From Mangrovibacter phragmitis (lineage in GTDB: Bacteria > Pseudomonadota > Gammaproteobacteria > Enterobacterales > Enterobacteriaceae), in assembly GCF_001655675.1 (NCBI RefSeq), contig NZ_LYRP01000004.1:62001-126000 (forward strand): DNA of 64,000 nucleotides, in the 5' to 3' direction. The notes under the pieces were generated by a model, which did not search any database, had not been told where the DNA came from, and worked only from the letters and a program-made list of their open reading frames with translations. Shown here piece by piece: positions 10,861 to 18,770 of the stretch (positions are counted from its first letter, which is position 1; each line of letters begins with the position of its first letter). The translations under genes were made by a program, and so were the position numbers.

Positions 10861-11670
10861 TTAATGCTGGCAACACGGGCACCAAAAAGTTGTACGTTGC
10901 CCGTGTTTACCACTTTTAATCGCTGTCCCGCACTGGCGGCATAATTCCCCTGCCCGGCCATAAACCTGCAATTCCTGAGCAAAATACCCGGGCTTACCGT
11001 CCGTTTGCAGGAAATCGCGCAGTGTTGTTCCGCCCTGCTCAATTGAGTGGGCCAGTACCGCTTTAATTGCCTGAGTCAGACGTTTCGCATCCTCTGGCGA
11101 TAACGAATGTGCCACCCTGTCCGGGTGTATACCCGCAGCAAAGAGTGATTCACTGGCATAAATATTCCCTACTCCCACTACGAGCTTGTTGTCCATCAAC
11201 CAGGGCTTTACCGCGATTTTTTTACTTCGGCTTTTCTGATACAGGTATTCAGCATTAAACACCTCTGTGAGCGGCTCAGGCCCTAAATGAGCCAACACAG
11301 GGTGCCCTTCCAGCTCTGAAGCCCATAACCACGCGCCAAACCGGCGGGGGTCGGTATAACGCAGGCACTTACCGTTAGATAAAATGACATCAACGTGGTC
11401 ATGTTTTTCTGGTGGCGCATCCTGCGGCAAGACACGCAAGCTGCCAGACATACCAAGATGGACGATTATCCAGCCCGTAGGGAGCTCCAGTAGCAGGTAC
11501 TTCGCCCTGCGCTGCACACTCAGTACAGGCACATCACTCAGGCGATAAATTTCATCAGAAACCGGCCAGCGCAGGCGTCCATTGCGAACTTCAACAAACT
11601 GAATCGTCGCGCCCACTAAATGGGGTTCAATTCCACGTCGGCTGGTTTCAACTTCTGGTAATTCGGGCAT
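10861..11670 (-). CDS. mutM: Formamidopyrimidine-DNA glycosylase
   Basis: A 269-residue bifunctional glycosylase/AP-lyase that removes 8-oxoguanine and formamidopyrimidines. The mature N-terminus [12 protein letters not shown] supplies the catalytic Pro and Glu. The helix-two-turn-helix region has [15 protein letters not shown], and the C-terminal zinc finger is complete (CRQC, then CPCC). Length equals E. coli MutM. It lies downstream of rpmB-rpmG as in E. coli, but a strong terminator intervenes. The start is fixed by the invariant Met-Pro-Glu. Confidence 0.97.
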   Translation of the reverse strand: MPELPEVETSRRGIEPHLVGATIQFVEVRNGRLRWPVSDEIYRLSDVPVLSVQRRAKYLLLELPTGWIIVHLGMSGSLRVLPQDAPPEKHDHVDVILSNGKCLRYTDPRRFGAWLWASELEGHPVLAHLGPEPLTEVFNAEYLYQKSRSKKIAVKPWLMDNKLVVGVGNIYASESLFAAGIHPDRVAHSLSPEDAKRLTQAIKAVLAHSIEQGGTTLRDFLQTDGKPGYFAQELQVYGRAGELCRQCGTAIKSGKHGQRTTFWCPCCQH

Positions 11671-11802
11671 GGCATCCTCTTTGGTCTTTCAGTTTTACCT
11701 TGTGGCGGCAAAACCTGTTCACAAACGCATCTGGCAAACAGACACCAACATGTAAGCCAGCACCATGATGATATGGGGATTGAAGGTGGGAAATTCCAGG
11801 CA

Positions 11803-11829
11803 TAAAAAAACGGCCCCGAAGGACCGTTT
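11803..11829 (-). terminator. Rho-independent terminator after rpmG
   Basis: On the minus strand, ACGGTCC-TTCG-GGGCCGT forms a stem with a UUCG tetraloop, followed by seven Ts. It lies just downstream of the rpmG stop and should limit read-through into mutM. Confidence 0.85.
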
Positions 11830-11847
11830 CTCACAAAGCCACTAAAA

Positions 11848-12018
<171 letters not shown>

Positions 12019-12028
12019 TTAATTCCTC

Positions 12029-12286
<258 letters not shown>

Positions 12287-12482
12287 TTAGCTCGAGCTTC
12301 GTAAAGGGTATCGGCAGCCTCGTCAGGCCTGTGCTGGCCTGGTCTTCCGGTTCAATGTGAACTCGTGATGCCAGGCCCAATTGCCAAACCCGAGATTCTC
12401 AAAGGTGGCGTAGTATACGCTGACTCAGGGATGTGCTCAAGTCCCGAACAAATAAAGATCCCGGAGGATCGCGTAAATTGCC

Positions 12483-13148
12483 CTAAATCCACCCTCTTTC
12501 TGCGAAAGAAACGGTCTCTCCACGCCCAATAACCAGATGGTCAAGCACACGAATATCCATAAATTGGCAGCTTTCTACCAACCTTTGGGTGATTAACTGG
12601 TCAGCGCGGCTGGGTTCGGCCCGGCCCGATGGGTGATTATGAGCGAAAATAACACTCGCTGCATTAAGTTTAATGGCCTGGCGCACCACTTCGCGCGGAT
12701 AAACCTCAACATGGGTGAGTGTTCCGGAAAACATTCTCTGATGTTCAATCACTCTGTTATGGTTATCCAAAAACAACACCATGAAAATTTCCCGCTCCTC
12801 TGATGCCAGCTCATTTTGTAAAAACTGCCGGACAACATGAGGATTATTCAGCGTATCCATTTCCGCCAGAGCGGATGCGTGAAAGCGGCAGGCCAACTCA
12901 GTAATCGCATTCAGTTCGGCATATTTCGCCACCCCAATTCCGCCCACCTTGCGAATTTGAGCCAAATCAGCGCTTAATAAAGCCCTGAGAGAACCAAAAT
13001 GAACCAGTAACTGGTGTGCCAACGTCAGCACATGCACACCACGCTTGCCAGTACGTAAAAATAATGCCAGAAGTTCTACATCCGTCAGCGCTTTCGCACC
13101 ATATTTCATGAGTTTCTCTCGCGGGGGAAGCCCTGCCACATTCTCCAT
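12483..13148 (-). CDS. radC: RadC family JAB/MPN-domain protein
   Basis: A 221-residue protein with an N-terminal helix-hairpin-helix-like half ([10 protein letters not shown]) and a C-terminal JAMM metalloprotease-like half with [27 protein letters not shown] and the ending SFAERGWI. The ATG at 13148 is chosen because a strong AGGAGGTG ribosome site lies just upstream and it gives the usual ~222-residue length; the frame continues to 13166. The biochemical function is unsettled: an old recombination-repair assignment in E. coli was withdrawn. It is divergent from coaBC. Confidence 0.93.
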   Translation of the reverse strand: MENVAGLPPREKLMKYGAKALTDVELLALFLRTGKRGVHVLTLAHQLLVHFGSLRALLSADLAQIRKVGGIGVAKYAELNAITELACRFHASALAEMDTLNNPHVVRQFLQNELASEEREIFMVLFLDNHNRVIEHQRMFSGTLTHVEVYPREVVRQAIKLNAASVIFAHNHPSGRAEPSRADQLITQRLVESCQFMDIRVLDHLVIGRGETVSFAERGWI

Positions 13149-13333
13149 CACACCTCCTGTTGCCACGCCTGCACGTCAAACCGGTGCCACAATGCCACCA
13201 GCATCTCTTCCTGGCGAATGGACAATACGCTGGCTGCGAGCCTGTACGCAGAGAATCAAGGGCAGTAAAACCTCGTTTGCATGATTTGTGGTAACATGCC
13301 GCATCTTATTTTCATACAGACGGGAACATCACC

Positions 13334-14551
13334 ATGGGCTTGTCCGGTAAAAAAATTGTCCTGGGTATTAGTGGCGGCATTGCTGCCTATAAAACCCCTG
13401 AACTGGTACGCAGGTTGCGCGACCATGGCGCAGAAGTGCGTGTTGTTATGACCGAAGCGGCAAAAGCGTTCATCACCCCACTCACTCTGCAGGCCGTATC
13501 CGGGCACCCGGTATCAGAAAGCTTGCTGGATACTGCAGCAGAAGCAGCAATGGGGCATATTGAGCTGGGCAAGTGGGCAGACCTGGTGATTCTGGCTCCG
13601 GCCACAGCTGATTTAATTGCCCGGGTGACTGCCGGCATGGCAAATGACCTGGTCAGCACAATGTGCCTGGCGACACCCGCCCCTGTTGCCGTCGTCCCGG
13701 CCATGAACCAGCAGATGTTCCGGGCCACAGCTACCCAACAAAATATTGAACGCCTGGCCGAACGTGGGTTACTTATTTGGGGCCCGGATAGTGGTAGCCA
13801 GGCCTGTGGCGATGTAGGGCCAGGCAGAATGCTTGACCCACTGGTAATAGTTGAAATGGCAGAGCAACATTTCAGCCACAGCCAGGACCTGAAAGATCTG
13901 AATATCATGATAACAGCAGGCCCAACGCGTGAACCCCTGGATCCCGTAAGGTATATTACCAATCACAGTTCCGGGAAAATGGGTTTTGCTCTGGCTGCTG
14001 CCGCAGCAAAAAGAGGGGCCAATGTCACTCTGGTCAGCGGGCCGGTATCACTCCCCACTCCGCAAGGCGTACTGCGTGTTGACGTAACAACCGCGCAGGA
14101 AATGAATGCGATTGTGCAGCAATCCGTGCAAAAGCAGGCAATTTTCATTGGCTGTGCCGCCGTCGCCGATTTCCGCGCCGAACAAATCGCTGCGGAGAAA
14201 ATAAAAAAACAAAGTGATGAAGACGGGTTGATCATAAAAATGGTAAAAAACCCGGATATTATTGCTGGCGTGGCCGGGTTAACGGAAAACCGCCCTTATG
14301 TTGTCGGGTTTGCTGCCGAAACAAGTAATGTGGAAGAATATGCCCGGCAAAAACAAACCCGCAAACACCTGGATTTAATCTGCGCAAATGACGTTTCTGT
14401 TGCAGGCCAGGGGTTTAATAGTGATATGAATGCGTTGCACCTCTTCTGGCAAGATGGGGATAAAGCGCTGGCGTTAACCAGCAAAACCCAGCTTGGTCAA
14501 TTGTTACTGGACGAGATCATTACCCGTTATGATGAAAAAAATCGACGTTAA
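13334..14551 (+). CDS. coaBC: Bifunctional phosphopantothenoylcysteine decarboxylase/synthetase
   Basis: A 405-residue fusion enzyme for two CoA steps. The N-terminal CoaC half is a flavoprotein ([26 protein letters not shown]), and the C-terminal CoaB half joins cysteine to phosphopantothenate ([27 protein letters not shown]). The start has a good spacing to a GGGAA site. It is divergent from radC, and its 3' end overlaps the dut start by 23 bases, the same arrangement as in E. coli. Length equals the E. coli protein (formerly Dfp) within a residue or two. Confidence 0.97.
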   Translation: MGLSGKKIVLGISGGIAAYKTPELVRRLRDHGAEVRVVMTEAAKAFITPLTLQAVSGHPVSESLLDTAAEAAMGHIELGKWADLVILAPATADLIARVTAGMANDLVSTMCLATPAPVAVVPAMNQQMFRATATQQNIERLAERGLLIWGPDSGSQACGDVGPGRMLDPLVIVEMAEQHFSHSQDLKDLNIMITAGPTREPLDPVRYITNHSSGKMGFALAAAAAKRGANVTLVSGPVSLPTPQGVLRVDVTTAQEMNAIVQQSVQKQAIFIGCAAVADFRAEQIAAEKIKKQSDEDGLIIKMVKNPDIIAGVAGLTENRPYVVGFAAETSNVEEYARQKQTRKHLDLICANDVSVAGQGFNSDMNALHLFWQDGDKALALTSKTQLGQLLLDEIITRYDEKNRR

Positions 14552-14987
14552 GATTCTGGACCCGCGTGTTGGCCAGCAATTTCCCTTGCCAACTTACGCC
14601 ACCTCTGGCTCCGCCGGGCTCGATCTGCGCGCCTGTCTTGATGAGGCTTTCGACCTCGCCCCCGGGCAAACCACACTGGTGCCGACCGGGCTGGCTATCC
14701 ATATTGCAGACCCTTCGCTGGCGGCAGTAATTTTACCGCGCTCCGGGCTTGGTCATAAACACGGTGTTGTGCTGGGTAACCTGGTTGGCCTGATTGATTC
14801 CGATTATCAGGGGCAGTTAATGGTATCGGTATGGAACCGTGGGCAAACCACTTTTACTGTCGAGCCCGGTGAGCGCCTGGCACAAATGGTTTTTGTACCG
14901 GTCGTACAGGCTGAATTTAATATTGTTGAAGATTTTGCCACTACGGATCGTGGAGAAGGCGGTTTCGGCCATTCTGGCCGCCAATAA
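14529..14987 (+). CDS. dut: Deoxyuridine 5'-triphosphate nucleotidohydrolase
   Basis: A 152-residue trimeric dUTPase that hydrolyses dUTP to dUMP, preventing uracil incorporation and feeding dTMP synthesis. All five motifs are visible: [40 protein letters not shown] and [10 protein letters not shown]. Tandem ATGs at 14529 and 14532 are both plausible; the conserved protein begins (M)[12 protein letters not shown]. It overlaps the coaBC 3' end and so is probably translated from the same message, with slmA 127 bases downstream. Confidence 0.97.
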   Translation: MMKKIDVKILDPRVGQQFPLPTYATSGSAGLDLRACLDEAFDLAPGQTTLVPTGLAIHIADPSLAAVILPRSGLGHKHGVVLGNLVGLIDSDYQGQLMVSVWNRGQTTFTVEPGERLAQMVFVPVVQAEFNIVEDFATTDRGEGGFGHSGRQ

Positions 14988-15114
14988 TAATCCAGGGACA
15001 GCCCCGCCAGACATCAGTAATTCGATGATGGCCCCGCAGGAAAATCAGCCTGCGGGTCAGGATTAATGTGTGGGCATTACCTGGTCATTGCTTATTTCAG
15101 GGGTATTTTAGAAC

Positions 15115-15711
15115 ATGGCAGAAAAACAAACGGCGAAAAGGAATCGTCGCGACGAAATACTGCAGGCGCTGGCCCAAATGCTTGAATCAAGTGATGGCAG
15201 CCAACGTATTACCACAGCAAAACTGGCTGCCACGGTGGGTGTTTCTGAAGCCGCACTTTACCGCCATTTTCCCAGCAAAACGCGCATGTTCGATAGCCTT
15301 ATCGAATTTATCGAAGACAGCCTTATCACTCGTATCAACCTGATATTGAAAGATGAAAAGGATACCACCGCGCGTTTAAGGCTGATCGTGCTGCTTATTT
15401 TGGGGTTTGGCGAACGCAACCCAGGGTTAACCCGCATTCTTACCGGCCATGCATTAATGTTTGAACAGGACCGGTTACAGGGGCGTATTAATCAATTGTT
15501 TGAACGTATTGAAGCCCAACTGCGCCAGGTGATGCGGGAACGGAAAATGCGTGAAGGAGAAAGCTACACAGTAGATGAAACGCTGTTAGCCAGCCAGTTA
15601 CTGGCTTTTTGCGAAGGCATGCTGTCACGCTTTGTACGCAGCGAATTTCGTTACCACCCAACAGATGATTTCGAAGCGCGCTGGCCGTTGCTGGCCGCTC
15701 AGTTGAATTAA
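15115..15711 (+). CDS. slmA: Nucleoid occlusion factor SlmA (TetR family)
   Basis: A 198-residue TetR-fold DNA-binding protein that blocks FtsZ polymerisation over the nucleoid. The N-terminal HTH reads [20 protein letters not shown], the expected SlmA helix-turn-helix. The rest is the all-alpha dimerisation and FtsZ-binding domain, ending [13 protein letters not shown]. Length equals E. coli SlmA. The dut-slmA-(pyrE) order is conserved; slmA and pyrE converge on a shared terminator. Confidence 0.97.
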   Translation: MAEKQTAKRNRRDEILQALAQMLESSDGSQRITTAKLAATVGVSEAALYRHFPSKTRMFDSLIEFIEDSLITRINLILKDEKDTTARLRLIVLLILGFGERNPGLTRILTGHALMFEQDRLQGRINQLFERIEAQLRQVMRERKMREGESYTVDETLLASQLLAFCEGMLSRFVRSEFRYHPTDDFEARWPLLAAQLN

Positions 15712-15736
15712 AAAAAGGGCCCTGAAGGCCCTTTTT
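15711..15736. terminator. Bidirectional terminator between slmA and pyrE
   Basis: AAAAAGGGCC-CTGAA-GGCCCTTTTT is a symmetric stem-loop with A and T runs on both sides, immediately after the slmA stop and before the convergent pyrE stop. Confidence 0.9.
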
Positions 15737-15747
15737 ACTGGTGAGGT

Positions 15748-16389
15748 TTACACCCCATATTGTTCGCGATATTCACGAACCGACGCCAGGTGTTGAGCCA
15801 TTTCTGGCTTTTCTTCCAGCCAACTGATGACGTCTTTCAGGGTAATAATGGAAATGACTTTGCAGTGGTAATCGCGCTCCACTTCCTGAATAGCCGAAAT
15901 ATCGCTACGCCCACGTTCCTGGCGGTCCAGCGATATCAGCACCCCGGCAAGGGACGCACCATTCGCCTGAATAATCTCCATTGATTCACGAATAGCTGTA
16001 CCTGCAGTTATCACATCATCTACCAGCATTACCCGGCCTTGCAGAGCGCTGCCAACCAGGTTTCCCCCTTCACCATGGTCTTTTGCTTCTTTGCGGTTAA
16101 AGCAGTAAGGCACATCCCGCTCATGGTGTTCCGCCAATGCGACAGCAGTGGTTGTCGCAATAGGGATCCCTTTATAAGCCGGGCCAAACAGCAGGTCAAA
16201 ATCAATACCGGAGTCCACCAGCGCCTCAGCATAGAAACGCCCCAAAAGTGCCAGATCACGCCCGGTATTAAACAGCCCCGCATTGAAGAAATAAGGGCTG
16301 ATACGCCCGGATTTCAGGGTAAACTCACCAAACTTCAATACCTGCTTGTTAAGCGCAAATTCAATAAACTGGCGCTGATACGGTTTCAT
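15748..16389 (-). CDS. pyrE: Orotate phosphoribosyltransferase
   Basis: A 213-residue enzyme converting orotate and PRPP to OMP in pyrimidine synthesis. The PRPP-binding motif reads [17 protein letters not shown], and [12 protein letters not shown] gives the flexible catalytic loop. The ATG at 16389 gives the standard length and N-terminus [13 protein letters not shown]; the frame remains open 32 codons further upstream, but that stretch is the attenuator leader. It lies downstream of rph, as in E. coli. Confidence 0.97.
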   Translation of the reverse strand: MKPYQRQFIEFALNKQVLKFGEFTLKSGRISPYFFNAGLFNTGRDLALLGRFYAEALVDSGIDFDLLFGPAYKGIPIATTTAVALAEHHERDVPYCFNRKEAKDHGEGGNLVGSALQGRVMLVDDVITAGTAIRESMEIIQANGASLAGVLISLDRQERGRSDISAIQEVERDYHCKVISIITLKDVISWLEEKPEMAQHLASVREYREQYGV

Positions 16390-16467
16390 GGATTCGCTCC
16401 TTACTGTAGCAATTCTGTTCATGCACGCAGGTGGGACATCTCTGCCACAATGCGCCAACCCGCGGGC

Positions 16468-16493
16468 AAAAAAAAGGCGACTCACAGGCCGCC
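16468..16493 (-). promoter_or_regulatory. pyrE attenuator (intrinsic terminator between rph and pyrE)
   Basis: On the minus strand, GGCGGCCTGTGAGTCGCC folds into a GC-rich hairpin followed directly by eight Ts, seven bases after the rph stop and ~80 bases before pyrE. In E. coli pyrE is controlled here by UTP-sensitive attenuation: ribosomes finishing rph keep close to polymerase when UTP is low and prevent termination. The position and structure fit that mechanism. Confidence 0.85.
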
Positions 16494-16499
16494 TGAAAA

Positions 16500-17216
16500 T
16501 TAATTTTCTAACGCCGCCTTCTGCGACGCGATGATAGATTCGATTCCCCCACGAGCCAAAGCCAGCAACGTGAGAAGCTCTTCATGGCTGAACGGCTCGC
16601 CTTCAGCTGTGCCCTGCACTTCAATCATGCGCCCGTCTTCCATCATGACCACGTTCATGTCAGTTTCGGCAACTGAATCTTCCACATACTCCAGGTCACA
16701 AACTGCTTCACCATTCACGATACCTACCGATACTGCGGCAACCATCCCTTTCATTGGGTTAGCTTTCAGTTTGCCGTTTGCCACCATAGCGTTCAGGGCA
16801 TCTGCCAGCGCCACACAGGCACCAGAAATAGAGGCAGTGCGTGTTCCACCATCAGCCTGCAGGACATCGCAGTCCAGCGTGATGGTGTATTCACCCAGCG
16901 CTTTCAGGTCTATTGCGGCACGCAATGCACGGGCGATAAGGCGCTGGATTTCCATAGTGCGCCCACCCTGCTTGCCCTTGGCTGCTTCACGCGCGTTACG
17001 GGTGTGAGTGGCACGCGGCAACATACCGTATTCTGCGGTTACCCAACCCTGGCCCTGGCCTTTCAGAAAGCGGGGGACGCCTTCTTCTACCGTGGCGGTA
17101 CACAGTACTTTGGTATCGCCAAAAGCCACCAGAACAGAGCCTTCAGCGTGTTTGGTGTAATGGCGAGTAAGAGTGACGGGGCGTACTTGTGTGTTACTAC
17201 GGCCTGCTGGACGCAT
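16500..17216 (-). CDS. rph: Ribonuclease PH
   Basis: A 238-residue phosphorolytic 3'-5' exoribonuclease that trims tRNA 3' ends. It starts [18 protein letters not shown] and contains [18 protein letters not shown] and [17 protein letters not shown]. The reading frame is intact to the natural end, unlike the frameshifted rph of E. coli K-12 MG1655, so polar effects on pyrE are not expected. Its translation also serves the pyrE attenuator just downstream. It is divergent from yicC. Confidence 0.97.
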   Translation of the reverse strand: MRPAGRSNTQVRPVTLTRHYTKHAEGSVLVAFGDTKVLCTATVEEGVPRFLKGQGQGWVTAEYGMLPRATHTRNAREAAKGKQGGRTMEIQRLIARALRAAIDLKALGEYTITLDCDVLQADGGTRTASISGACVALADALNAMVANGKLKANPMKGMVAAVSVGIVNGEAVCDLEYVEDSVAETDMNVVMMEDGRMIEVQGTAEGEPFSHEELLTLLALARGGIESIIASQKAALEN

Positions 17217-17301
17217 GAGTCTTCTCCGGTCAGAAACGAATGTGGCTGCGCATTATACGGACTTCGCGACCTTATTCCTATCCTGATGGGAGCATGCTGG
17301 C

Positions 17302-17307
17302 TATAAT
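17302..17307 (+). promoter_or_regulatory. Possible yicC -10 element
   Basis: A perfect TATAAT lies 33 bases before the yicC ATG in the rph/yicC divergent gap. The -35 at the expected spacing is poor, so this is only a candidate. Confidence 0.35.
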
Positions 17308-17339
17308 CCCCTCATCCATTTATAAAATTGGTTACTGAT

Positions 17340-18203
17340 ATGATCCGTAGCATGACCGCCTACGCCCGGCGTGAAATTAAAGGCGATTGGGGCTCAGCCT
17401 CCTGGGAACTGCGCTCAGTCAACCAGCGCTACCTCGAAACCTACCTGCGCCTCCCGGAACAATTTCGCAGTCTTGAACCCGTGGTGCGCGAGCGTATTCG
17501 TGCACGCCTGACCCGCGGCAAAATCGAATGCACCCTGCGTTTTGAGCCAGACAGCCATGCTCAGAGTGAGCTGATTCTCAATGAGGAACTGGCAAAACAA
17601 CTGGTGCAGGCCGGTAACTGGGTAAAAATGCAGAGTGATGAAGGTGAAATCAACCCACTGGATATTCTGCGCTGGCCGGGCGTGATGTCTGCCAAAGAGC
17701 AGGATCTTGATGCCATTACCAGTGAAATCATGGGTGGGCTGGAATCCGCACTGGATGACTTTATCGTTGCCCGTGAAACCGAAGGCCAGGCGCTTAAAGT
17801 ATTAATTGAGCAACGCCTGGAAGGTGTCAGCAAGGAAGTCAGCAAAGTGCGAGCACAAATGCCGGATATTCTGAAATGGCAGCGTGAACGCCTGGTGAGC
17901 AAACTGGAAGAAGCGTCCGTACAGTTAGAAAACAACCGTCTTGAGCAGGAACTGGTTCTGATGGCACAACGGATTGATGTGGCTGAAGAGCTGGATCGCC
18001 TGGATGCCCACGTTAAAGAAACCTACAACATCCTGAAGAAGAAAGAAGCGGTTGGCCGCCGGCTGGACTTTATGATGCAGGAATTCAACCGTGAGTCGAA
18101 TACGCTGGCATCAAAATCTATCAATGCCGAAGTGACCAACTCGGCCATTGAGCTGAAAGTGTTAATCGAGCAGATGCGCGAGCAGATTCAAAACATCGAG
18201 TAA
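17340..18203 (+). CDS. yicC: YicC family endoribonuclease-like protein
   Basis: A 287-residue protein with an N-terminal YicC-like domain (MIRSMTAYARREIKG) and a C-terminal DUF1732 domain (EELDRLDAHVKETYNIL; GRRLDFMMQEFNRESNTL). E. coli YicC has been reported as an endoribonuclease family member. The ATG at 17340 gives the E. coli length; another start 12 bases upstream is possible. Its last codons (QIQNIE-stop) form one half of a duplicated sequence that recurs at 29009-29038, so this gene is the insertion target of the island that follows; the coding end is kept intact. Confidence 0.95.
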   Translation: MIRSMTAYARREIKGDWGSASWELRSVNQRYLETYLRLPEQFRSLEPVVRERIRARLTRGKIECTLRFEPDSHAQSELILNEELAKQLVQAGNWVKMQSDEGEINPLDILRWPGVMSAKEQDLDAITSEIMGGLESALDDFIVARETEGQALKVLIEQRLEGVSKEVSKVRAQMPDILKWQRERLVSKLEEASVQLENNRLEQELVLMAQRIDVAEELDRLDAHVKETYNILKKKEAVGRRLDFMMQEFNRESNTLASKSINAEVTNSAIELKVLIEQMREQIQNIE

Positions 18204-18208
18204 GTTCT
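18180..18208 (+). repeat. attL-like copy of the yicC 3' end
   Basis: The bases around codons QIQNIE-stop of yicC match 29009-29038 at 23 of about 30 positions. Within the six codons all differences are synonymous. Similarity stops abruptly on the 5' side at AGCAGAT. This is the pattern left by a site-specific recombinase that integrates at the 3' end of a gene and restores it. Confidence 0.7.
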
Positions 18209-18230
18209 CTCAAAACCCACTGAATTACAC

Positions 18231-18257
18231 AAGCCCATGTTATATGGGCTTTTTTAT
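18231..18257 (+). terminator. Terminator downstream of yicC
   Basis: AAGCCCATGTTATATGGGCTTTTTTATT forms a stem-loop with a T-tract 27 bases after the yicC stop. A related hairpin with the same AGCCCAT/ATGGGCT stem follows the second yicC-end copy at 29045. Confidence 0.8.
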
Positions 18258-18263
18258 TGTAAA

Positions 18264-18340
18264 CACGGTAATCTCCCCGAAAAACCAGTGCATGCATAAG
18301 TGGAATTTTCTCCTAATCTGAATGCAGGGGGATTACCGTG
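18264..18340. repeat. 77-bp inverted-repeat structure at the left end of the island
   Basis: CACGGTAATCTCCCC and GGGGGATTACCGTG face each other across about 48 bases, with ten perfectly paired outer bases (CACGGTAATC). It sits just inside the island. It may be a relic of an insertion sequence or a miniature inverted-repeat element. The rest of 18258-18526 shows no gene with a start codon and no RNA I recognise. Confidence 0.4.
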
Positions 18341-18526
18341 ACAACTAACCTCTAGCAGTTTAGGTCTAATCCAACTCAATATCCTGTTACTGCAGATGTA
18401 GTTCTAAGGCTTCACAACTTGCTGTTTCGGCGACAAAATTCAACTTCAACTCGCAAAACACTATGCAAGCAGTGGTATTATCGAATCCAGTTCTTAAAAC
18501 CAGACAGTTAGTCCAAGTGTACGCTC

Positions 18527-18742
18527 ATGAGTCGCTGCCATCTCGCCCGCATGATGGGTGAACAAAAGAAGCGTATTGTAGACGTTGCCAGAGAAACAGG
18601 ACTTAGCCGCGCGACAATTATTATCCTCTACAGAGAAACAGCTCAAAAGGTGGATTTAGTTACGATAGAGAAACTCTGTCTTTTGTTCGATTGTGGCATT
18701 GGTGACCTACTGAAACTTCAAGCGTCAAATTCACCAGCATAG
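18527..18742 (+). CDS. Small Cro/C1-type HTH regulator of the island operon
   Basis: A 71-residue protein consisting almost only of an XRE-family helix-turn-helix. IVDVARETGLSRATIIILY forms the HTH, followed by IEKLCLLFDCGIGDLLKLQ, which is typical of short HTH_26 regulators. It is the first gene of the run, and its stop lies just before the helicase start region. Such regulators often repress restriction operons until the methyltransferase has accumulated; that role here is inferred. Three Met codons (18527, 18551, 18554) are possible starts and none has a strong ribosome site; relatives resemble the longest version. Confidence 0.75.
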   Translation: MSRCHLARMMGEQKKRIVDVARETGLSRATIIILYRETAQKVDLVTIEKLCLLFDCGIGDLLKLQASNSPA

Positions 18743-18770
18743 AATGAAAATCCAAGAAAGGAATTCCCGA

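Noticed and set aside
18356-18511. Open frame of 51 codons in front of the HTH gene
   Set aside because: No ATG, GTG or TTG start in a useful place, a stop just before it, and no recognisable domain; at most a gene remnant.
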